Origin: Amycolatopsis bullii | GTDB lineage: Bacteria > Actinomycetota > Actinomycetes > Mycobacteriales > Pseudonocardiaceae | Direction: 5' to 3' | Assembly (NCBI RefSeq): GCF_014654205.1 | Contig: NZ_BNAW01000002.1 | Coordinates: 124,001 to 188,000, forward strand | Length of the DNA stretch: 64,000 bases | Shown: piece by piece, positions 32,732-44,706 of the stretch | Numbering within the stretch: the stretch's first letter is position 1 | How the letters are laid out: the number at the start of each line of letters is the position of its first letter | The notes under the pieces: generated by a model | Told to the model about the DNA's origin: nothing | The model's input: the letters and a program-made list of their open reading frames with translations, nothing else | The model's database searches: none | Translations under genes and position numbers: made by a program

Positions 32732-35700
32732 CAGTCCTCCGCCACGTGTTCGGCCATCGCCCGCAGTGCTTCGCGGAAGTCCGAGGCGACCCGCGCCACG
32801 GTTTCGCGGTGGTGGACGTTTTCCGAGTAGTACCAGGTGAATTCGAGCCGCCCGCCCACGGCGGCACCGACGACCTCCAGCAGGTGCGGGACCCGCTCCC
32901 GCGGGCTCTGTTCCTGCCCGAGCGGCTCGCCCCCGGGCCGCGTGCCGACCTGCCCGTGGTAGTTGAACACCACTTCCGGCCCGGGTCGCGCGGGCAGCGC
33001 ACCGAGGCCGCGCAGGACGCCGTGGCCGAGCCCGTTGCCGGGCACGGCCCGCAGCCGGCGCCGAACGGACTTGACCAGCGCCGCCCAGTCCGGCGCCTCG
33101 GCCGGCAGCACCACCGGGTACAGCGTGGTGAACCAGCCGACCGTGCGGGACAGGTCGACGTCGTCGAAGATCTCCTCGCGGCCGTGGCCCTCCAGCTCGA
33201 TCGCCACCTCGGCGCCGCCGGTCCACCGGCCCAGCGCCCACGCGAGCGCGGCCAGCAGCACGTCGGCGGCCCGGGTGCGGAACACCCCGGGCGCCCGCTG
33301 CAGCAGCGCCTCGGTGTCCTGTCCGGACAGCGAGACGGCCAGCGTCCGCGTGGCGGACACCAGGTTCGGCCCGGGCAGGTCCACCGGCAGCGCCGGGACT
33401 TCCGGCAGCGAAGCCCAATGCGGGATCTCCTCGTCGAACCCGCCCTCGGCGGCGTGCCGGGCGAGCCGCTCGGCCCACGCCTTGAACGACGTCGTCTTCG
33501 CGCCCAGCGCCACCGGTTCGCCCGCCGAGACCTGACGGTGGGCCAGCGCGAGGTCGTCGAGCAGGATCCGCCACGACACCCCGTCGACGACCAGGTGGTG
33601 CGCGGTGAGGAACAGCAGCGGCGGGCGGGCCGGGCCGAACTCCACCAGCAGCGCGCGCAGCAGCGGCCCGTGCGCCAGGTCGAACGTCGAATCGGCCTCG
33701 ACAGCGAGGTCCCGCAGCCGCCGGTCCTGGTCGTCCACGTCGGACAGATCGTGGTGGGCCAGCACGTCGGCCGGGCCGGCGGCGTTCTCCTGGTGCCAGC
33801 CGTCGCCGTCGCGGGTGAACCGCATCCGCAGCGCGTCGTGGTGCTCGACCAGGGCCGCCAGGGCCGCCCGCCACGAAGCCACGTCGACCTCGCCGTCGAG
33901 TTCCACGGTCATCGACTGGGTCAGGTGGTGCGGTGCCACCGGGTTGCCGTCGAAGAAGTGCCGCTGGATGGCGGTCAGCGGCACCGGCCCGGCCACCGGC
34001 GTCTCGGTGGTCGCGGCCGGCGCGTCGGCGCGGACCACCTTCGCCAGCTGCGCGACGGTCTGGTTGAGGAACAGGTCCTTCGACGTCATCCGCAACCCGG
34101 CCTGCCGGGTCTTCGCCACCGCCTGGATGCTCAGGATGGAGTCCCCGCCCAGCTCGAAGAAGTTGTCCTCGACCCCGACCCGGGACACCCCGAGCACGGC
34201 GCCCCAGACCTCGGCCAGCGCCGCTTCGACGTCGGTGCGGGGTGCCACGTACCCGGCGTCCGGCCCGGTTTCGGCCGCCGGAGCCGGCAGCGCGCCGCGG
34301 TCGACCTTCCCGCTCGAGGTGACCGGCAGATCCGGCAGCACGACGAAGGCGGACGGCACCATGTAGTTCGGCAGGGCGTCCCTGGCGAAGTCACGCAGCT
34401 CGGCCGCCGAGGGCGGTGTCCCGGCCGGCGTCACGTAGGCGACCAGCCGCGGCGCACCGGACGGTCCTTCCCGGACCACCGCGGCGGCCTGGGCGACCCC
34501 GGGGTGCCCGGCCAGCACGACTTCGATCTCCCCGAGCTCGATCCGGAAGCCGCGTACCTTCACCTGGTCGTCGACGCGGCCCAGGTATTCGACGGCGCCG
34601 TCCGGGGTCCACCGCGCCAGGTCGCCGGTGCGGTACATCCGCGTCCCCGGCGGCCCGGCCGGATCCGCCACGAACCGCTCGGCCGTCAGCGCGGCCCGGT
34701 TCAGGTAGCCCCGGGCGAGCGGGGCCCCGGCGAGGTACAGCTCGCCGGGGACGCCGACGGGCACCGGCCGCAGCAGGCTGTCGAGCACCTGCACCCGGGT
34801 GTTCCGCATCGGCCTGCCGATCAGTGGCCGTTCACTGTCCCCCACCCGGCAGTACAGCGTGTCCACGGTGCACTCGGTGGGGCCGTAGAAGTTGTAGCCG
34901 GTCGTCTCCGGTGCGGCGCGCAGGTCGCGCCACAGCGGTTCGTTCGCGGCCTCGCCGCCCAGCATCACCACGCGCGGGTTGTGCGTGGCCGAGCCGACCA
35001 ACCCGGCCGGCACCAGCTGCTCGGCGTAGGACGGCGTGAGGTCGAGCAGGTCGATGCGCTGCACGGCCACGTACGCCACGAGTGCTTCGGGATCCCGGCG
35101 GGTGAGGTCGTCGAGCACGTGCAGCTCGTGGCCGTCGACCATCGCGAGCACGCCCTCCAGCGAGGTGTCGAACGAGAACGCCGCCGTGAGCGCCACGCGC
35201 CACCGCCCGGCCCCGCTCTCCGGCCGGAAGAAGTCCCGGCTGTGGTCGAAGAACAGGTTCGTCAGGCCGCGGTGGGCCAGCACCACCCCCTTCGGCCTGC
35301 CGGTGGACCCCGAGGTGTAGATGACGTAGGCCGGGTGTTCGGGGTGCACCGGCACCCGCGGGTTCCCCTCGGGGCCGTGGCCCGGCAGGTCCTCGCCGAG
35401 CACCAGCGCCGGGGCCGCGTCGGCGAACACGAACTCCCGCCGCTCCGGCGGCAGCTCCGGGTCCAGCGGCAGGTAGGCCGCGCCCGCCTTGAGCACGCCG
35501 AGCAGCGCGACCACCGTGCCGGCGGTCCGGGCGGAGGGCAGCGCGACCACGTCCTCCGGGCCGATCCCCCGCGCGATCAGGGCGTGGGCGACGCGATTGG
35601 CCCGCGCGTTCAGGTCCGCGAAGCTCAGCGATTCCGGCCCGCACACCACGGCCGTCGCGTCCGGGGTGGCCTCGGCCTGCGCTTCGAACAGCGCGGCCAG

Positions 35701-38700
35701 GGTGGTGTCCGGCACGTCGTGCTCCGGGCCCTGCCAGGTGGCGATCCGGCCGAGTTCGGCTTCGTCCAGGAAGGACAATTCGGCCATCGGCACCCGCGGC
35801 CGGGCCGCGATCCCGGCCAGCAGCCGGAGCAGGTGGCCGGCCAGCCGGTCGATCGTGGCGCCGTCGAACAACGCGGTGGAGAAGCCGATCGCGAGCGACA
35901 GCTGCCCGGAGCGTTCGAAGAAGTCGAAGCTCAGGTCGTGGCTGACGTCCCCGCTGACGACCGGGATCTCCGTCGTGACCAGCCCGTCCACGGCCACCCC
36001 GCCCGACCGGCTGCTCTCGAGCCCCACCATGACCTCGACGAGCGCGTTCCGGCTCGGGTCGCGCTCCGGCCGCAGCGCCTCGACGAGGCGTTCGAACGGC
36101 ACGTCGTCGTGGGTGAACGCCTCCAGCGCGGTCGCGCGGACCTGCGCGAGAAACTCCTCGAACGGCACCCGTTCGTCCACTGTGGACCGCAGGACGACGG
36201 TGTTGACGAAGAACCCGATCAGGCCCTCCAGGTCGGCCCGGTTCCGCCCGGACGTCGCGGTGCCAACCGTGATGTCGCGCTGGCCGGTGTAGCGGGACAG
36301 CAGCAGCTGCACGGCGGCGGCCAGCACCATGAAGAGCGTCGCGTCCCCGGTGCGGGCCAGCGTCTTGAGGTCCTCCGCGACCTTCGCGTCCACCTCGAGC
36401 AGGCGCAGGTCGCCCGCCGCCTCCCGGACCGCGGGCCGCGGCCGGTCGGTCGGCAGCTCGAGCGGGACGAGCCCGTCGAGCCGTCGTCGCCAGTAGCCCA
36501 GGTGCTCGTCGACGTCGAGGTGTTCCCGCTGCCACACCGCGAAGTCCGCGTACTGCACGGGCAGCGGCGGCAGGTCCGCCCGTTCCCCGCGCCGGGCGGC
36601 CGCGTAGCAGGTGCCGAGCTCGGTCGCGAGCACGCCCATCGACCAGCCGTCGGTGGCGATGTGGTGCAGCACGAGAACCAGCACGTGCTCGTCTTCGCCC
36701 GTGCGGAACAGCACCGGGCGGAACACGCCTTCGTGCAGGTCGAACGGCCGGGCGGCCGCCTGCTCGAGCAGTCCGGGCAGGTCGGCGGCCGTGGTCTCGA
36801 CCAGCTCGAGGGCCGCGGCGGTGTCCCGGACCAGCTGGACGCCGTGGCCGTCCACGGTGGCGAAGGTCGTCCTCAGCGGTTCGTGCCGTTCGACGAGCCG
36901 GTCCAGCGCGGCACGCAGGGCACTGACGTCGAGCGCGCCGGTGAGCCCGAGCGCGAAGACCGTGTTGTATTCGGCGCTGCCGGGGTCGAACTCGCTGAGG
37001 AACCACAGCCGCTGCTGGGCGAACGACAGCGGCAGCGGCCCGTCCCGCCGCACCGGCACCAGGTCGGCGCCGGTGCGCGGCAGCGCGGCGACGACCTCCG
37101 CGAGCGAGGCCACCGAAGGCGTGTCGAACAGCTGCCGCGGCGACGGCGCGGCGTCCAGTGCGGCGCGGATGCGCGAGATCACCTGGATGCTGAGGATCGA
37201 GTCGCCGCCCAGGTCGAAGAAGTTGTCGTGCACCCCCACCCGCTCGGCACCCAGCACCTCCGCCCAGATCCCGGCGAGCGCCGTTTCGAGCGCGTTCCGG
37301 GGTGCGACATAGGGTTCTCCGGTGCCGGCCGCGGCGTCCGGGGCCGGCAGCGCGCGCCGGTTCACCGTGCCGGACGGGCTCAGCGGCAGCGCGCCGAGCA
37401 CCACGAACGCCGCGGGGACGGCGTGCGCGGGCAGGTGTTCCGCGGCGAACGCGCGCAGCTCGCGCGTGTCCGGTGCGGTCCCGGTGGGCACCACGTACCC
37501 GACCAGCCGGGCCGGGCCGTCGTCGTCGCGGTGGACCGCGGCCGCGGCCGACGTGACGCCGGGGTGGCGGGCCAGCACCGTCTCGACTTCGCCGAGCTCG
37601 ACGCGGAAACCCCGGATCTTGACCTGGTCGTCGGCGCGGCCGAGGCATTCGAGGGTGCCGTCCGCGCGCCGGCGCGCCAGGTCGCCGGTGCGGTACAGGC
37701 GCCCGCCCGGGACGAACGGGTCCCGCAGGAAGCGTTCGGCGGTCAGCTCGGGGCGGCGCCAGTAACCGCGGGCCACCCCGTCGCCGCCGATGTAGCACTC
37801 CCCCACGATCCCGACCGGGACCGGCCGCATCCGCTCGTCGAGGACGTGGACACGGGTGTTGCGGAACGGTGTCCCGACCGGAACGAAAGCGGTGTCACCC
37901 ATCGGCTCCGCGCCGACCTGGAACACCGTCGAGTCCACTGTGGTCTCGGTGGCGCCGTAGGCGTTGACCAGGACGGTGTCCGGGCCGACCGCGTCGAGCA
38001 CGGTGCGGGCGTCGGCCGCGGGCCAGCCCTCGGACCCGACCATCAGCACCTTCAGCGTGCCGAGGCGTTCACCACGCCAGGACAGTTCGGCGGCCAGCGC
38101 CTTCGCCAGCGACGGCACCGTCACCATCAGCTCGGCCCCGGATTCGCGCAGCAGGTCCAGCAGCGCGGGCGGATCCGCGACGACGCCGGTCGGGCAGACC
38201 ACCATCGAACCCCCGAACAGCGCCGAGAGCAGGAAGTCGCCGAAGAACAGGTCGACCGAGAGGCTCGACACCGACAGGCAGCGCGGCTTCATCGCGGTGA
38301 GGCCGTAGCGGGCGTCCCAGGCGCGCACCATGTGGTGGACGTGGCGGTGCTCGACCATCACGCCCTTCGGCCGGCCGGTCGAGCCCGAGGTGTAGACGAC
38401 GTAGGCCAGGTCCTCCGGGGTCACCGCGGAGCGCGGCGGGGTGTCCGGTCCGTCCAGCGGTGCGTCGAGGCTCACCACGGCCGCACCGCGGCCCGCGACG
38501 CGGTCGAGCAGCCGGTCCTCGGTGACCACGATGGGCACGGCCGCGTCCTCGAGCATCGTGGCCAGCATCCGCGGCGGGTACTCCGGGTCCAGCGGCACGA
38601 AGGCGGCACCGGCTTTCAGCACGGCCAGCAGCGCGGCCACGGCACCCACCCCGCGTTCGGCGCAGACGCCGACCAGCACGCCGGGCCCGGCACCGAGCCC

Positions 38701-41700
38701 GGCCAGGCGGTGGGCGAGCCGGTTGGCCCGCCGGTCGAGCTCACCGAAGCTCAGTTCCTCGTCTCCACGGCGGACCGCCACGGCGTCCGGGGTCCGCCGC
38801 GCCCGTGCGGCGAACAGCTCGTGCACGCACTCCGCCGGCGGGTATTCGGCCGCGGTGTCGTTCCAGCCCGACACGAGCTGGTCGCGCTCGGCCCCGGTGA
38901 GCAGCTCCAGGTCCCCGAGCGGGGCACGCGGGGTGCGGGCGATCCCGGCGAGCAGCGTCTCCAGGTGCCCGGCCATCCGGTCCACTGTGGACTCGTCGAA
39001 GAGCTCGGGGTCGTAGCCGAGCGACAGCTGCAGCTCGTCCGCGGCGTACGCGGACAGCGTGAGCGCGTAGTTCGTGTGCTCGTCCCCGGAGTAGTCGCTG
39101 ACCTCGAGGCCGTAGCGGGCGGCGGCGTCCTCGTCGTACGGGTAGTTCTCGAACACGACGATGCTGTCGAACAGCGACGTCCCGCGCGGGACGTCGCTGA
39201 AGGCCTGGACTTGCGCCAGCGAGAGGTACTCGTACTGGCGGGACTCGACCTGGGCGTCCTGCAGCCGCGCGAGCCACGAAAGCACCGGTTCGGCGCCGTC
39301 GACGTCGACCCGGACCGGCACGATGTTGATGAACAGCCCGATGATCGACTCGGCGCCGGGCAGGTCGGCCGGGCGGCCGGACACGGTCGCGCCGAAGCAG
39401 ACGTCGCGTTCGCCGCTGTACCGCGAGAGCAGCAGCGCCCACGCGCCCTGCAGGAGCGTGTTGACGGTGAGCCGCGCTTCCCTGGCGCACGCGAAGAGCC
39501 GCCCCGAGTCCTCCCGCGACAGTGTCAGCCGCACGTCCCGCGACGAGCGCGAGCGGTGCGCCCGCACCGGCGCGTGGTCGAACGGCAGGGGCGTCGGCGC
39601 GGTGAAACCGGACATCAGCTCGCGCCAGTGGTCCTGCGCCGCGGTTTTGTCCTGCTCCGCCAGCCAGGCGACGTAGTCGCGGTACGGGCGGCGCACCACC
39701 GGCACGTGGGTGCGGTCGCCGGTGAGCAGCGCGTACTGCGTGAAGACGTCGGTCAGGACCGACGCGAAGCTCCAGCCGTCGGCGAGGAGGTGGTGCGCGG
39801 TCCAGAACAGCTGCACCCGGGTGTCGGTGAGCCGGACGATCGTCAGGCGCAGCAACGGCGCGACCGCGAGGTCGAGGCGCTCGCCGGACCGCTGCGCCCA
39901 GAGCCCGGCCACCGCCTCGGCCTGGTCGGCGCGGCCGCGCCAGTCGTGGTGGGTCACCGGCAGCCGCACGCCCGAGCCGACGACCTGCAGCGGCTCGGCC
40001 ACGCCCTCCCACACCACGCGCGTGCGCAGCGCCGGCGTGCGGTCGAGGACGCGCTGCCACGCCCGCGCCAGCAGGTCCGGATCGGTGACGCCGTCGAGCA
40101 CCGCGCCGAAGTGCCCGGCGTAGACGTCCCGGCCGGATCCGGCCAGGGAGTGGAAGAGCATGCCCTGCTGCATCGGGGTCAGCGGGTAGACGTCCTCGAC
40201 GAGCCGTCCGTTCCCGGCCAGCCGGTCCACGCCCGCCTGGTCGAGGGCCGCGAGCGGGAAGTCCGACGGGGTGGCCCCGCCGGCGTCCGGCCGGGCACAG
40301 TGCTCGACGATCTCCGCGAGCGCGGCGATCAGCCCGTCCGCCAGCGCGGCGACCGTCGGCTCGTCGTGGACCGCCGCCGAGTACGCCCAGCGGAACTCCA
40401 GCTCGCCACCGGTCACCACGCCGGTGATCTCCATCCGGTGGTCCCGGACCTGGCCGGCGGCGCGCTCGGTGCCCCCGGGATCCGGGGCGTGGCCGTGGTA
40501 GAGGTCGCCGTCGATCGAGCCGTCCATCCGGCCGAGGTAGTTGAACGCCACCTCCGGCCGTCGTCCCGCGCGGGGCACCTGCCCGTGGCCGATGCCGTGC
40601 CGCGGCACGGCCCGCAGCTGTTCCTTCACCGCCTTGAGCACCTCGCCCCAGCCCCCGGCCGGAACGGTCAGGGCGCACGGGTACATGGTGGTGAACCAGC
40701 CGACCGTGCGGGAGAGATCGACGTCGTCGAACAGCTCCTCGCGGCCGTGCCCCTCCAGCTCGACGAGGACGGTGTCCCCGCCCGCCCAGCCGGACAGCAC
40801 CCGCGCCAGCGCGCTGAGCAGGACGTCGTCGACCCGGGTGCGGTAGACCTCGGGAACCTCGCGCAACAGCGCGCCGGCGCTCATCCGGCGGGTCACGGTG
40901 CGCACCGATCCGGCCGTGTTCTCCCCGGCGCGGTCGATCGGCAGCGGGGCGGCCCGCTCCGCGAGCCGGGCCACCCGCGCCCAGTGCTCCCGTTCGTCGT
41001 CGAACCCGCCGGCGGCGGCGTGCCCGATCAGACGGACCGCCCAGTCTCGGAACGAGGTCGTCTTCGGCCCGAGGTCGACCCGGTGCCCGCCGCGGGCCTG
41101 CCGGTAGGCGGTGTCCAGATCGGCCAGCAGGATCCGCCACGACACGCCGTCGACGACGAGGTGGTGCGCGGCCAGGAACAGCCGGGGCCGCGCGCCGACG
41201 GGGACGAACAGCAGCGCGCGCAGGAGCGGGCCGGTGTCGAGCCGGAAATCCCGCTGTGCCCGGGCGATCGCTTCGGCGTCGAAGGCGTCGAAGCGCTGCA
41301 GGACCGCCTTCGCTACGGGTGGCGCGTTGTACTGGCGCCAGTGGCCGTCGACGCGTTCCGCGCGCAGCCGCAGCGCGTCGTGGTGGACCACGAGGGCCTG
41401 GAGCGCGGTCTCGAGGGCGTCCTCGTCGACGTCGCCGTCCAGCTCCAGGTACATCGACTGGTGGAACACCTCGAGGCTGTCGGTCAGGTGCTCGAAGAAC
41501 CAGCGCTGGATCGGGGTGAGCGGGACCTCGCCGGTCACCGGCCGCTGGTCGGCCGCCGCCACCGGTGCGGCCGCGGCCCCGGCGGCGAGCTCGGCCACGG
41601 TCTGGCGCAGGAACAGCTGCTTCGGCGTCAGGTTCAGGCCGCCGCTGCGCGCCCGCGACACCACCTGCAGGCCGAGGATCGAGTCGCCGCCGAGGTCGAA

Positions 41701-44700
41701 GAAGTTGTCGTGCACGCCGACCCGGTCGACACCGAGCAGCTCCGACCACACCTCGGCGAGGACCTTCTCCTCCGGCGTCCGGGGCTCGACGTAGCCGTCG
41801 CTCTCGCGCACGCCGTCCGGCTCGGGCAGGGCCTTCCGGTCGATCTTGCCGTTCACCGTCACCGGCAGCGCCGCCAGTGCCGCGAAGGCGGTGGGCACCA
41901 TGTGCTCGGGCAGCCGCTCGCGCAGGAAACCGCGCAGCGCGGCCGACTCCGCGTCGCCGACGAAGTAGCCGACGAGCCGGCGTGTGCCCTGGGCGTCGGT
42001 CTTGACCGCCGCGGCGGCCTGCGCCACCCCCGGGTGGCGGGCGAGCACGGCCTCGACCTCGCCGAGCTCGATGCGGAACCCGCGCAGCTTGACCTGGTCG
42101 TCGGCGCGGCCGGCGAACTCCAGCCGTCCGTCGGCCAGCCAGCGGGCCCGGTCGCCGGTGCGGTACATGCGCGATCCCGGCGGGCCGAAGGGATCGGCCA
42201 CGAACCGGTGCGCGGTCAGCGCGTGCTGGTTGAGGTAGCCGCGGGCGAGCCGGGTGCCGGCGAGGTACAGCTCGCCGGGCACGCCGACCGGGGCGGGCCG
42301 CAGCCGGTCGTCGAGGACGTAGGTGCGGACGCTCGGGATGGGCCGTCCGATCGGGACGACGCCGGTGGCGGCGTCCGAGGGGAGCAGCGGGTCGCTGAGG
42401 GTGGCGCAGACGGTCGACTCGGTCGGGCCGTAGCCGTTGATCATCCGCCGCCCCGGCGACCAGGCCTCCGCGAGCCCGGGCGGGCAGGCTTCCCCGCAGA
42501 CCACCAGGGTGGTCCCGGCCGGGATGGCGTGCCGCGGCAACGCCGCCACCGCGGTGGGCGGCAGGTTGAGGTGGGTGAGGCGGTGGCGGGCGATGAGCTC
42601 GACGAGCGGTTCGCCGGGCAGCCGTTCCTCGGCGGTGGCGAGCACGAGCGTGCCACCGGAGAACAACGCCAGCGCGAACTCCCAGAAGGCGCCGTCGAAG
42701 CTCAGGGAGGCGAACTGCAGCACCCGGGCGCCCGGCCCGGCGTCCAGCACCCGCCGCTGGGTGAGCACCATGTCGTGGAAGCCCGCGTGCGTGACGACCA
42801 CGGCTTTGGGCCGGCCGGTCGAGCCCGAGGTGTAGATGACGTAGGCGGCGTTCCCGGGCCGGACCTCGACGACGGGCGGCGTCGCGGGGAACGCGCCGAG
42901 ATCGACGGTGCCGAGGTCGACGGCCGGGGTGCCGGGGACTTCGCGGCCGCCGGTGGTCAGCGCGAGCACCGGCCGGGCGTCCTCGGCCATCGTCCGGAGG
43001 CGGTCGGCGGGGTAGTCCGGGTCCAGCGGCAGGTAGGCGGCACCGGCCTTCAGCACGGCGAGCACCGCGACGACCAGCTCGACCGACCGCGGCAGCGCGA
43101 GGGCGACGAACTGCTCGGGCCCGGCGCCGTGCCGGGCCAGCAGCGCGGCCAGCCGGTTCGACCGTGCGTCCAGTTCGGCGTAGGTGAGCGTGGTGTCGCC
43201 GAAGAGCACGGCGGTCGCGTCGGGGGTCGCGGCGACCTGCTCGGCGAACAGGTCCGGAGCGGTCCGGGGTGCGGGGCCGGCGCCGTCGCCCGGCCACCCG
43301 GTCGTGAGCAGGTCGTGGTCACCGGCGGCGAGCAGCGGGAGCTCGGCGACGCGGTCGCCCGGGCGCTCGGCGATCGCCGCCAGCAGCGTCCCCAGCTGCG
43401 CGGCCACGCGCCCGGCCGTGGCCGCGGTGAACAGGCTGGTGTTGTACCGCAGGTGCGCGACCAGCCGTCCACCGGTTTCGACGAAGTCGAACGCCAGGTC
43501 CATGCCGGACACGACGACCGGCGGCACGACCTCTTCCGCCGTGACGCCGGGCAGGCGGAGCTCGGCCGGCGGGGTGTTCTGCAGGTTCACGACCACGTCC
43601 ACCAGCGGCGGCCGGCTCGGGTCGCGGTCCGGGCGGAGCAAGTCCACCAGCCGCTGGAACGGCACTTCTTCGTTGGCGGTGGCACCGAGCACGGTGTCGC
43701 GCACGCGGTCGAGGAACGCGGTGAAGGTCCGGGTTTCCTCCACTGTGGACCGCAGCACCAGGGTGTTGACGAAGCACCCGGCCAGGTTCTCCCACTCCTC
43801 CCGGGTGCGTCCGGAGGTGGCCGTGCCGACCGCGATGTCCGGCTGTCCCGCGTACCGGGCCAGCAGGATCTTCACCGCCGCGACCAGGGTCATGAACAGC
43901 GTGGCGCCGCGGGCGCCACCGACGGCCTTCAGCCGGGACACCAGGCGGGCGGGCACCTCGAACGTGCGGACCGCGCCGGCGGGGTCGCGCACGGCCGGGC
44001 GCGGCAGGTCCGCCGGGAGCTCCAGCGGGGCGAGCCCGGCCAGCCGGTCGCGCCAGTACAGCAGCTGGTCGTCGAGCTCGCGATCCCGCTGCCAGCGGGC
44101 GAAGTCGACGTAACGCAACGGCAGCGGATCGAGCCGCCCGCCGGTGTAGAGGGTGTTCAGCTCCTCGACCAGCAGGCCCATCGACCAGCCGTCGGTGACG
44201 ATGTGGTGCATGGCCAGCACCAGGACGTGCTCGCGGGGACCGGCCCGCAGCAGCCGGGCCCGGAAGACCGGGCCGCGGCTCAGGTCGAACGGCCGCCGGA
44301 CCTCGGCCAGCAACTCGGCGTCCACGTCGGTCACGTCGGTCACCGGGACGTCCACTTCGGACACCGGGTGCACGGTCTGGGTGCCCCGGCCGTCCACCGA
44401 GCCGAACGTCGTCCGCAGCGAAGCGTGCCGCGCGACCAGCTCGCCGACCGCCTGCCGCAGCCGCGCCACGTCGAGGTCGCCGGTGAGCCGCAGGATCCGC
44501 GGGACCACGTACTCGATGCTGCCGGGGTCCACCTCGTAGGCGAACCACAGCCGCTGCTGCGCCGGCGACAGCGGCAGCGGGCCGTCGCCGGGGACGGCCT
44601 CGATCCGGTCCGCTCCCCCGGCTTCCGGCGCTTCGCCGGCGAGCCGCCGCAGCAGCAGCTCCCGCTGGTCCGCCGGCAGCGCGGCGATCCGGTCGTCGAT

Positions 44701-44706
44701 GCTCAT
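32731..44706 (-). CDS. Non-ribosomal peptide synthetase, modules 4-6 (C-A-T-E / C-A-T / C-A-T-E)
   Basis: The protein has 3,991 residues. An N-terminal docking-like helix (about 1-25) is followed by C4 (H-H-I-V-T-D-G near 172), A4 (Y-T-S-G-S-T-G near 628), T4 (G-G-D-S near 1010), E4 (H-H-L-V-V-D-G near 1185), C5 (H-H-L-L-A-D-G near 1640), A5 (about 2105), T5 (about 2503), C6 (H-H-I-A-T-D-G near 2685), A6 (about 3129), T6 (about 3524) and E6 (H-H-L-V-V-D-G near 3705). No thioesterase follows. C5 has the character of a D-Cys/L (DCL) domain after an epimerase; C4 and C6 are LCL type. Specificity residues read by eye: A4 D-G-W-N-V-C-G-V-C, A5 D-L-G-T-M-G-A-V-D, A6 D-T-E-D-M-G-F-V-D. The acidic pocket of A6, and Asp in A5, suggest basic substrates such as enduracididine or arginine. 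Its ATG overlaps the first NRPS stop. Confidence 0.95.
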   Translation of the reverse strand: MSIDDRIAALPADQRELLLRRLAGEAPEAGGADRIEAVPGDGPLPLSPAQQRLWFAYEVDPGSIEYVVPRILRLTGDLDVARLRQAVGELVARHASLRTTFGSVDGRGTQTVHPVSEVDVPVTDVTDVDAELLAEVRRPFDLSRGPVFRARLLRAGPREHVLVLAMHHIVTDGWSMGLLVEELNTLYTGGRLDPLPLRYVDFARWQRDRELDDQLLYWRDRLAGLAPLELPADLPRPAVRDPAGAVRTFEVPARLVSRLKAVGGARGATLFMTLVAAVKILLARYAGQPDIAVGTATSGRTREEWENLAGCFVNTLVLRSTVEETRTFTAFLDRVRDTVLGATANEEVPFQRLVDLLRPDRDPSRPPLVDVVVNLQNTPPAELRLPGVTAEEVVPPVVVSGMDLAFDFVETGGRLVAHLRYNTSLFTAATAGRVAAQLGTLLAAIAERPGDRVAELPLLAAGDHDLLTTGWPGDGAGPAPRTAPDLFAEQVAATPDATAVLFGDTTLTYAELDARSNRLAALLARHGAGPEQFVALALPRSVELVVAVLAVLKAGAAYLPLDPDYPADRLRTMAEDARPVLALTTGGREVPGTPAVDLGTVDLGAFPATPPVVEVRPGNAAYVIYTSGSTGRPKAVVVTHAGFHDMVLTQRRVLDAGPGARVLQFASLSFDGAFWEFALALFSGGTLVLATAEERLPGEPLVELIARHRLTHLNLPPTAVAALPRHAIPAGTTLVVCGEACPPGLAEAWSPGRRMINGYGPTESTVCATLSDPLLPSDAATGVVPIGRPIPSVRTYVLDDRLRPAPVGVPGELYLAGTRLARGYLNQHALTAHRFVADPFGPPGSRMYRTGDRARWLADGRLEFAGRADDQVKLRGFRIELGEVEAVLARHPGVAQAAAAVKTDAQGTRRLVGYFVGDAESAALRGFLRERLPEHMVPTAFAALAALPVTVNGKIDRKALPEPDGVRESDGYVEPRTPEEKVLAEVWSELLGVDRVGVHDNFFDLGGDSILGLQVVSRARSGGLNLTPKQLFLRQTVAELAAGAAAAPVAAADQRPVTGEVPLTPIQRWFFEHLTDSLEVFHQSMYLELDGDVDEDALETALQALVVHHDALRLRAERVDGHWRQYNAPPVAKAVLQRFDAFDAEAIARAQRDFRLDTGPLLRALLFVPVGARPRLFLAAHHLVVDGVSWRILLADLDTAYRQARGGHRVDLGPKTTSFRDWAVRLIGHAAAGGFDDEREHWARVARLAERAAPLPIDRAGENTAGSVRTVTRRMSAGALLREVPEVYRTRVDDVLLSALARVLSGWAGGDTVLVELEGHGREELFDDVDLSRTVGWFTTMYPCALTVPAGGWGEVLKAVKEQLRAVPRHGIGHGQVPRAGRRPEVAFNYLGRMDGSIDGDLYHGHAPDPGGTERAAGQVRDHRMEITGVVTGGELEFRWAYSAAVHDEPTVAALADGLIAALAEIVEHCARPDAGGATPSDFPLAALDQAGVDRLAGNGRLVEDVYPLTPMQQGMLFHSLAGSGRDVYAGHFGAVLDGVTDPDLLARAWQRVLDRTPALRTRVVWEGVAEPLQVVGSGVRLPVTHHDWRGRADQAEAVAGLWAQRSGERLDLAVAPLLRLTIVRLTDTRVQLFWTAHHLLADGWSFASVLTDVFTQYALLTGDRTHVPVVRRPYRDYVAWLAEQDKTAAQDHWRELMSGFTAPTPLPFDHAPVRAHRSRSSRDVRLTLSREDSGRLFACAREARLTVNTLLQGAWALLLSRYSGERDVCFGATVSGRPADLPGAESIIGLFINIVPVRVDVDGAEPVLSWLARLQDAQVESRQYEYLSLAQVQAFSDVPRGTSLFDSIVVFENYPYDEDAAARYGLEVSDYSGDEHTNYALTLSAYAADELQLSLGYDPELFDESTVDRMAGHLETLLAGIARTPRAPLGDLELLTGAERDQLVSGWNDTAAEYPPAECVHELFAARARRTPDAVAVRRGDEELSFGELDRRANRLAHRLAGLGAGPGVLVGVCAERGVGAVAALLAVLKAGAAFVPLDPEYPPRMLATMLEDAAVPIVVTEDRLLDRVAGRGAAVVSLDAPLDGPDTPPRSAVTPEDLAYVVYTSGSTGRPKGVMVEHRHVHHMVRAWDARYGLTAMKPRCLSVSSLSVDLFFGDFLLSALFGGSMVVCPTGVVADPPALLDLLRESGAELMVTVPSLAKALAAELSWRGERLGTLKVLMVGSEGWPAADARTVLDAVGPDTVLVNAYGATETTVDSTVFQVGAEPMGDTAFVPVGTPFRNTRVHVLDERMRPVPVGIVGECYIGGDGVARGYWRRPELTAERFLRDPFVPGGRLYRTGDLARRRADGTLECLGRADDQVKIRGFRVELGEVETVLARHPGVTSAAAAVHRDDDGPARLVGYVVPTGTAPDTRELRAFAAEHLPAHAVPAAFVVLGALPLSPSGTVNRRALPAPDAAAGTGEPYVAPRNALETALAGIWAEVLGAERVGVHDNFFDLGGDSILSIQVISRIRAALDAAPSPRQLFDTPSVASLAEVVAALPRTGADLVPVRRDGPLPLSFAQQRLWFLSEFDPGSAEYNTVFALGLTGALDVSALRAALDRLVERHEPLRTTFATVDGHGVQLVRDTAAALELVETTAADLPGLLEQAAARPFDLHEGVFRPVLFRTGEDEHVLVLVLHHIATDGWSMGVLATELGTCYAAARRGERADLPPLPVQYADFAVWQREHLDVDEHLGYWRRRLDGLVPLELPTDRPRPAVREAAGDLRLLEVDAKVAEDLKTLARTGDATLFMVLAAAVQLLLSRYTGQRDITVGTATSGRNRADLEGLIGFFVNTVVLRSTVDERVPFEEFLAQVRATALEAFTHDDVPFERLVEALRPERDPSRNALVEVMVGLESSRSGGVAVDGLVTTEIPVVSGDVSHDLSFDFFERSGQLSLAIGFSTALFDGATIDRLAGHLLRLLAGIAARPRVPMAELSFLDEAELGRIATWQGPEHDVPDTTLAALFEAQAEATPDATAVVCGPESLSFADLNARANRVAHALIARGIGPEDVVALPSARTAGTVVALLGVLKAGAAYLPLDPELPPERREFVFADAAPALVLGEDLPGHGPEGNPRVPVHPEHPAYVIYTSGSTGRPKGVVLAHRGLTNLFFDHSRDFFRPESGAGRWRVALTAAFSFDTSLEGVLAMVDGHELHVLDDLTRRDPEALVAYVAVQRIDLLDLTPSYAEQLVPAGLVGSATHNPRVVMLGGEAANEPLWRDLRAAPETTGYNFYGPTECTVDTLYCRVGDSERPLIGRPMRNTRVQVLDSLLRPVPVGVPGELYLAGAPLARGYLNRAALTAERFVADPAGPPGTRMYRTGDLARWTPDGAVEYLGRVDDQVKVRGFRIELGEIEVVLAGHPGVAQAAAVVREGPSGAPRLVAYVTPAGTPPSAAELRDFARDALPNYMVPSAFVVLPDLPVTSSGKVDRGALPAPAAETGPDAGYVAPRTDVEAALAEVWGAVLGVSRVGVEDNFFELGGDSILSIQAVAKTRQAGLRMTSKDLFLNQTVAQLAKVVRADAPAATTETPVAGPVPLTAIQRHFFDGNPVAPHHLTQSMTVELDGEVDVASWRAALAALVEHHDALRMRFTRDGDGWHQENAAGPADVLAHHDLSDVDDQDRRLRDLAVEADSTFDLAHGPLLRALLVEFGPARPPLLFLTAHHLVVDGVSWRILLDDLALAHRQVSAGEPVALGAKTTSFKAWAERLARHAAEGGFDEEIPHWASLPEVPALPVDLPGPNLVSATRTLAVSLSGQDTEALLQRAPGVFRTRAADVLLAALAWALGRWTGGAEVAIELEGHGREEIFDDVDLSRTVGWFTTLYPVVLPAEAPDWAALVKSVRRRLRAVPGNGLGHGVLRGLGALPARPGPEVVFNYHGQVGTRPGGEPLGQEQSPRERVPHLLEVVGAAVGGRLEFTWYYSENVHHRETVARVASDFREALRAMAEHVAED

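Noticed and set aside
32731..33100. A thioesterase domain at the end of the second NRPS
   Set aside because: The C-terminal 290 residues continue the epimerase pattern ([14 protein letters not shown]). There is no GxSxG alpha/beta hydrolase segment before the stop.
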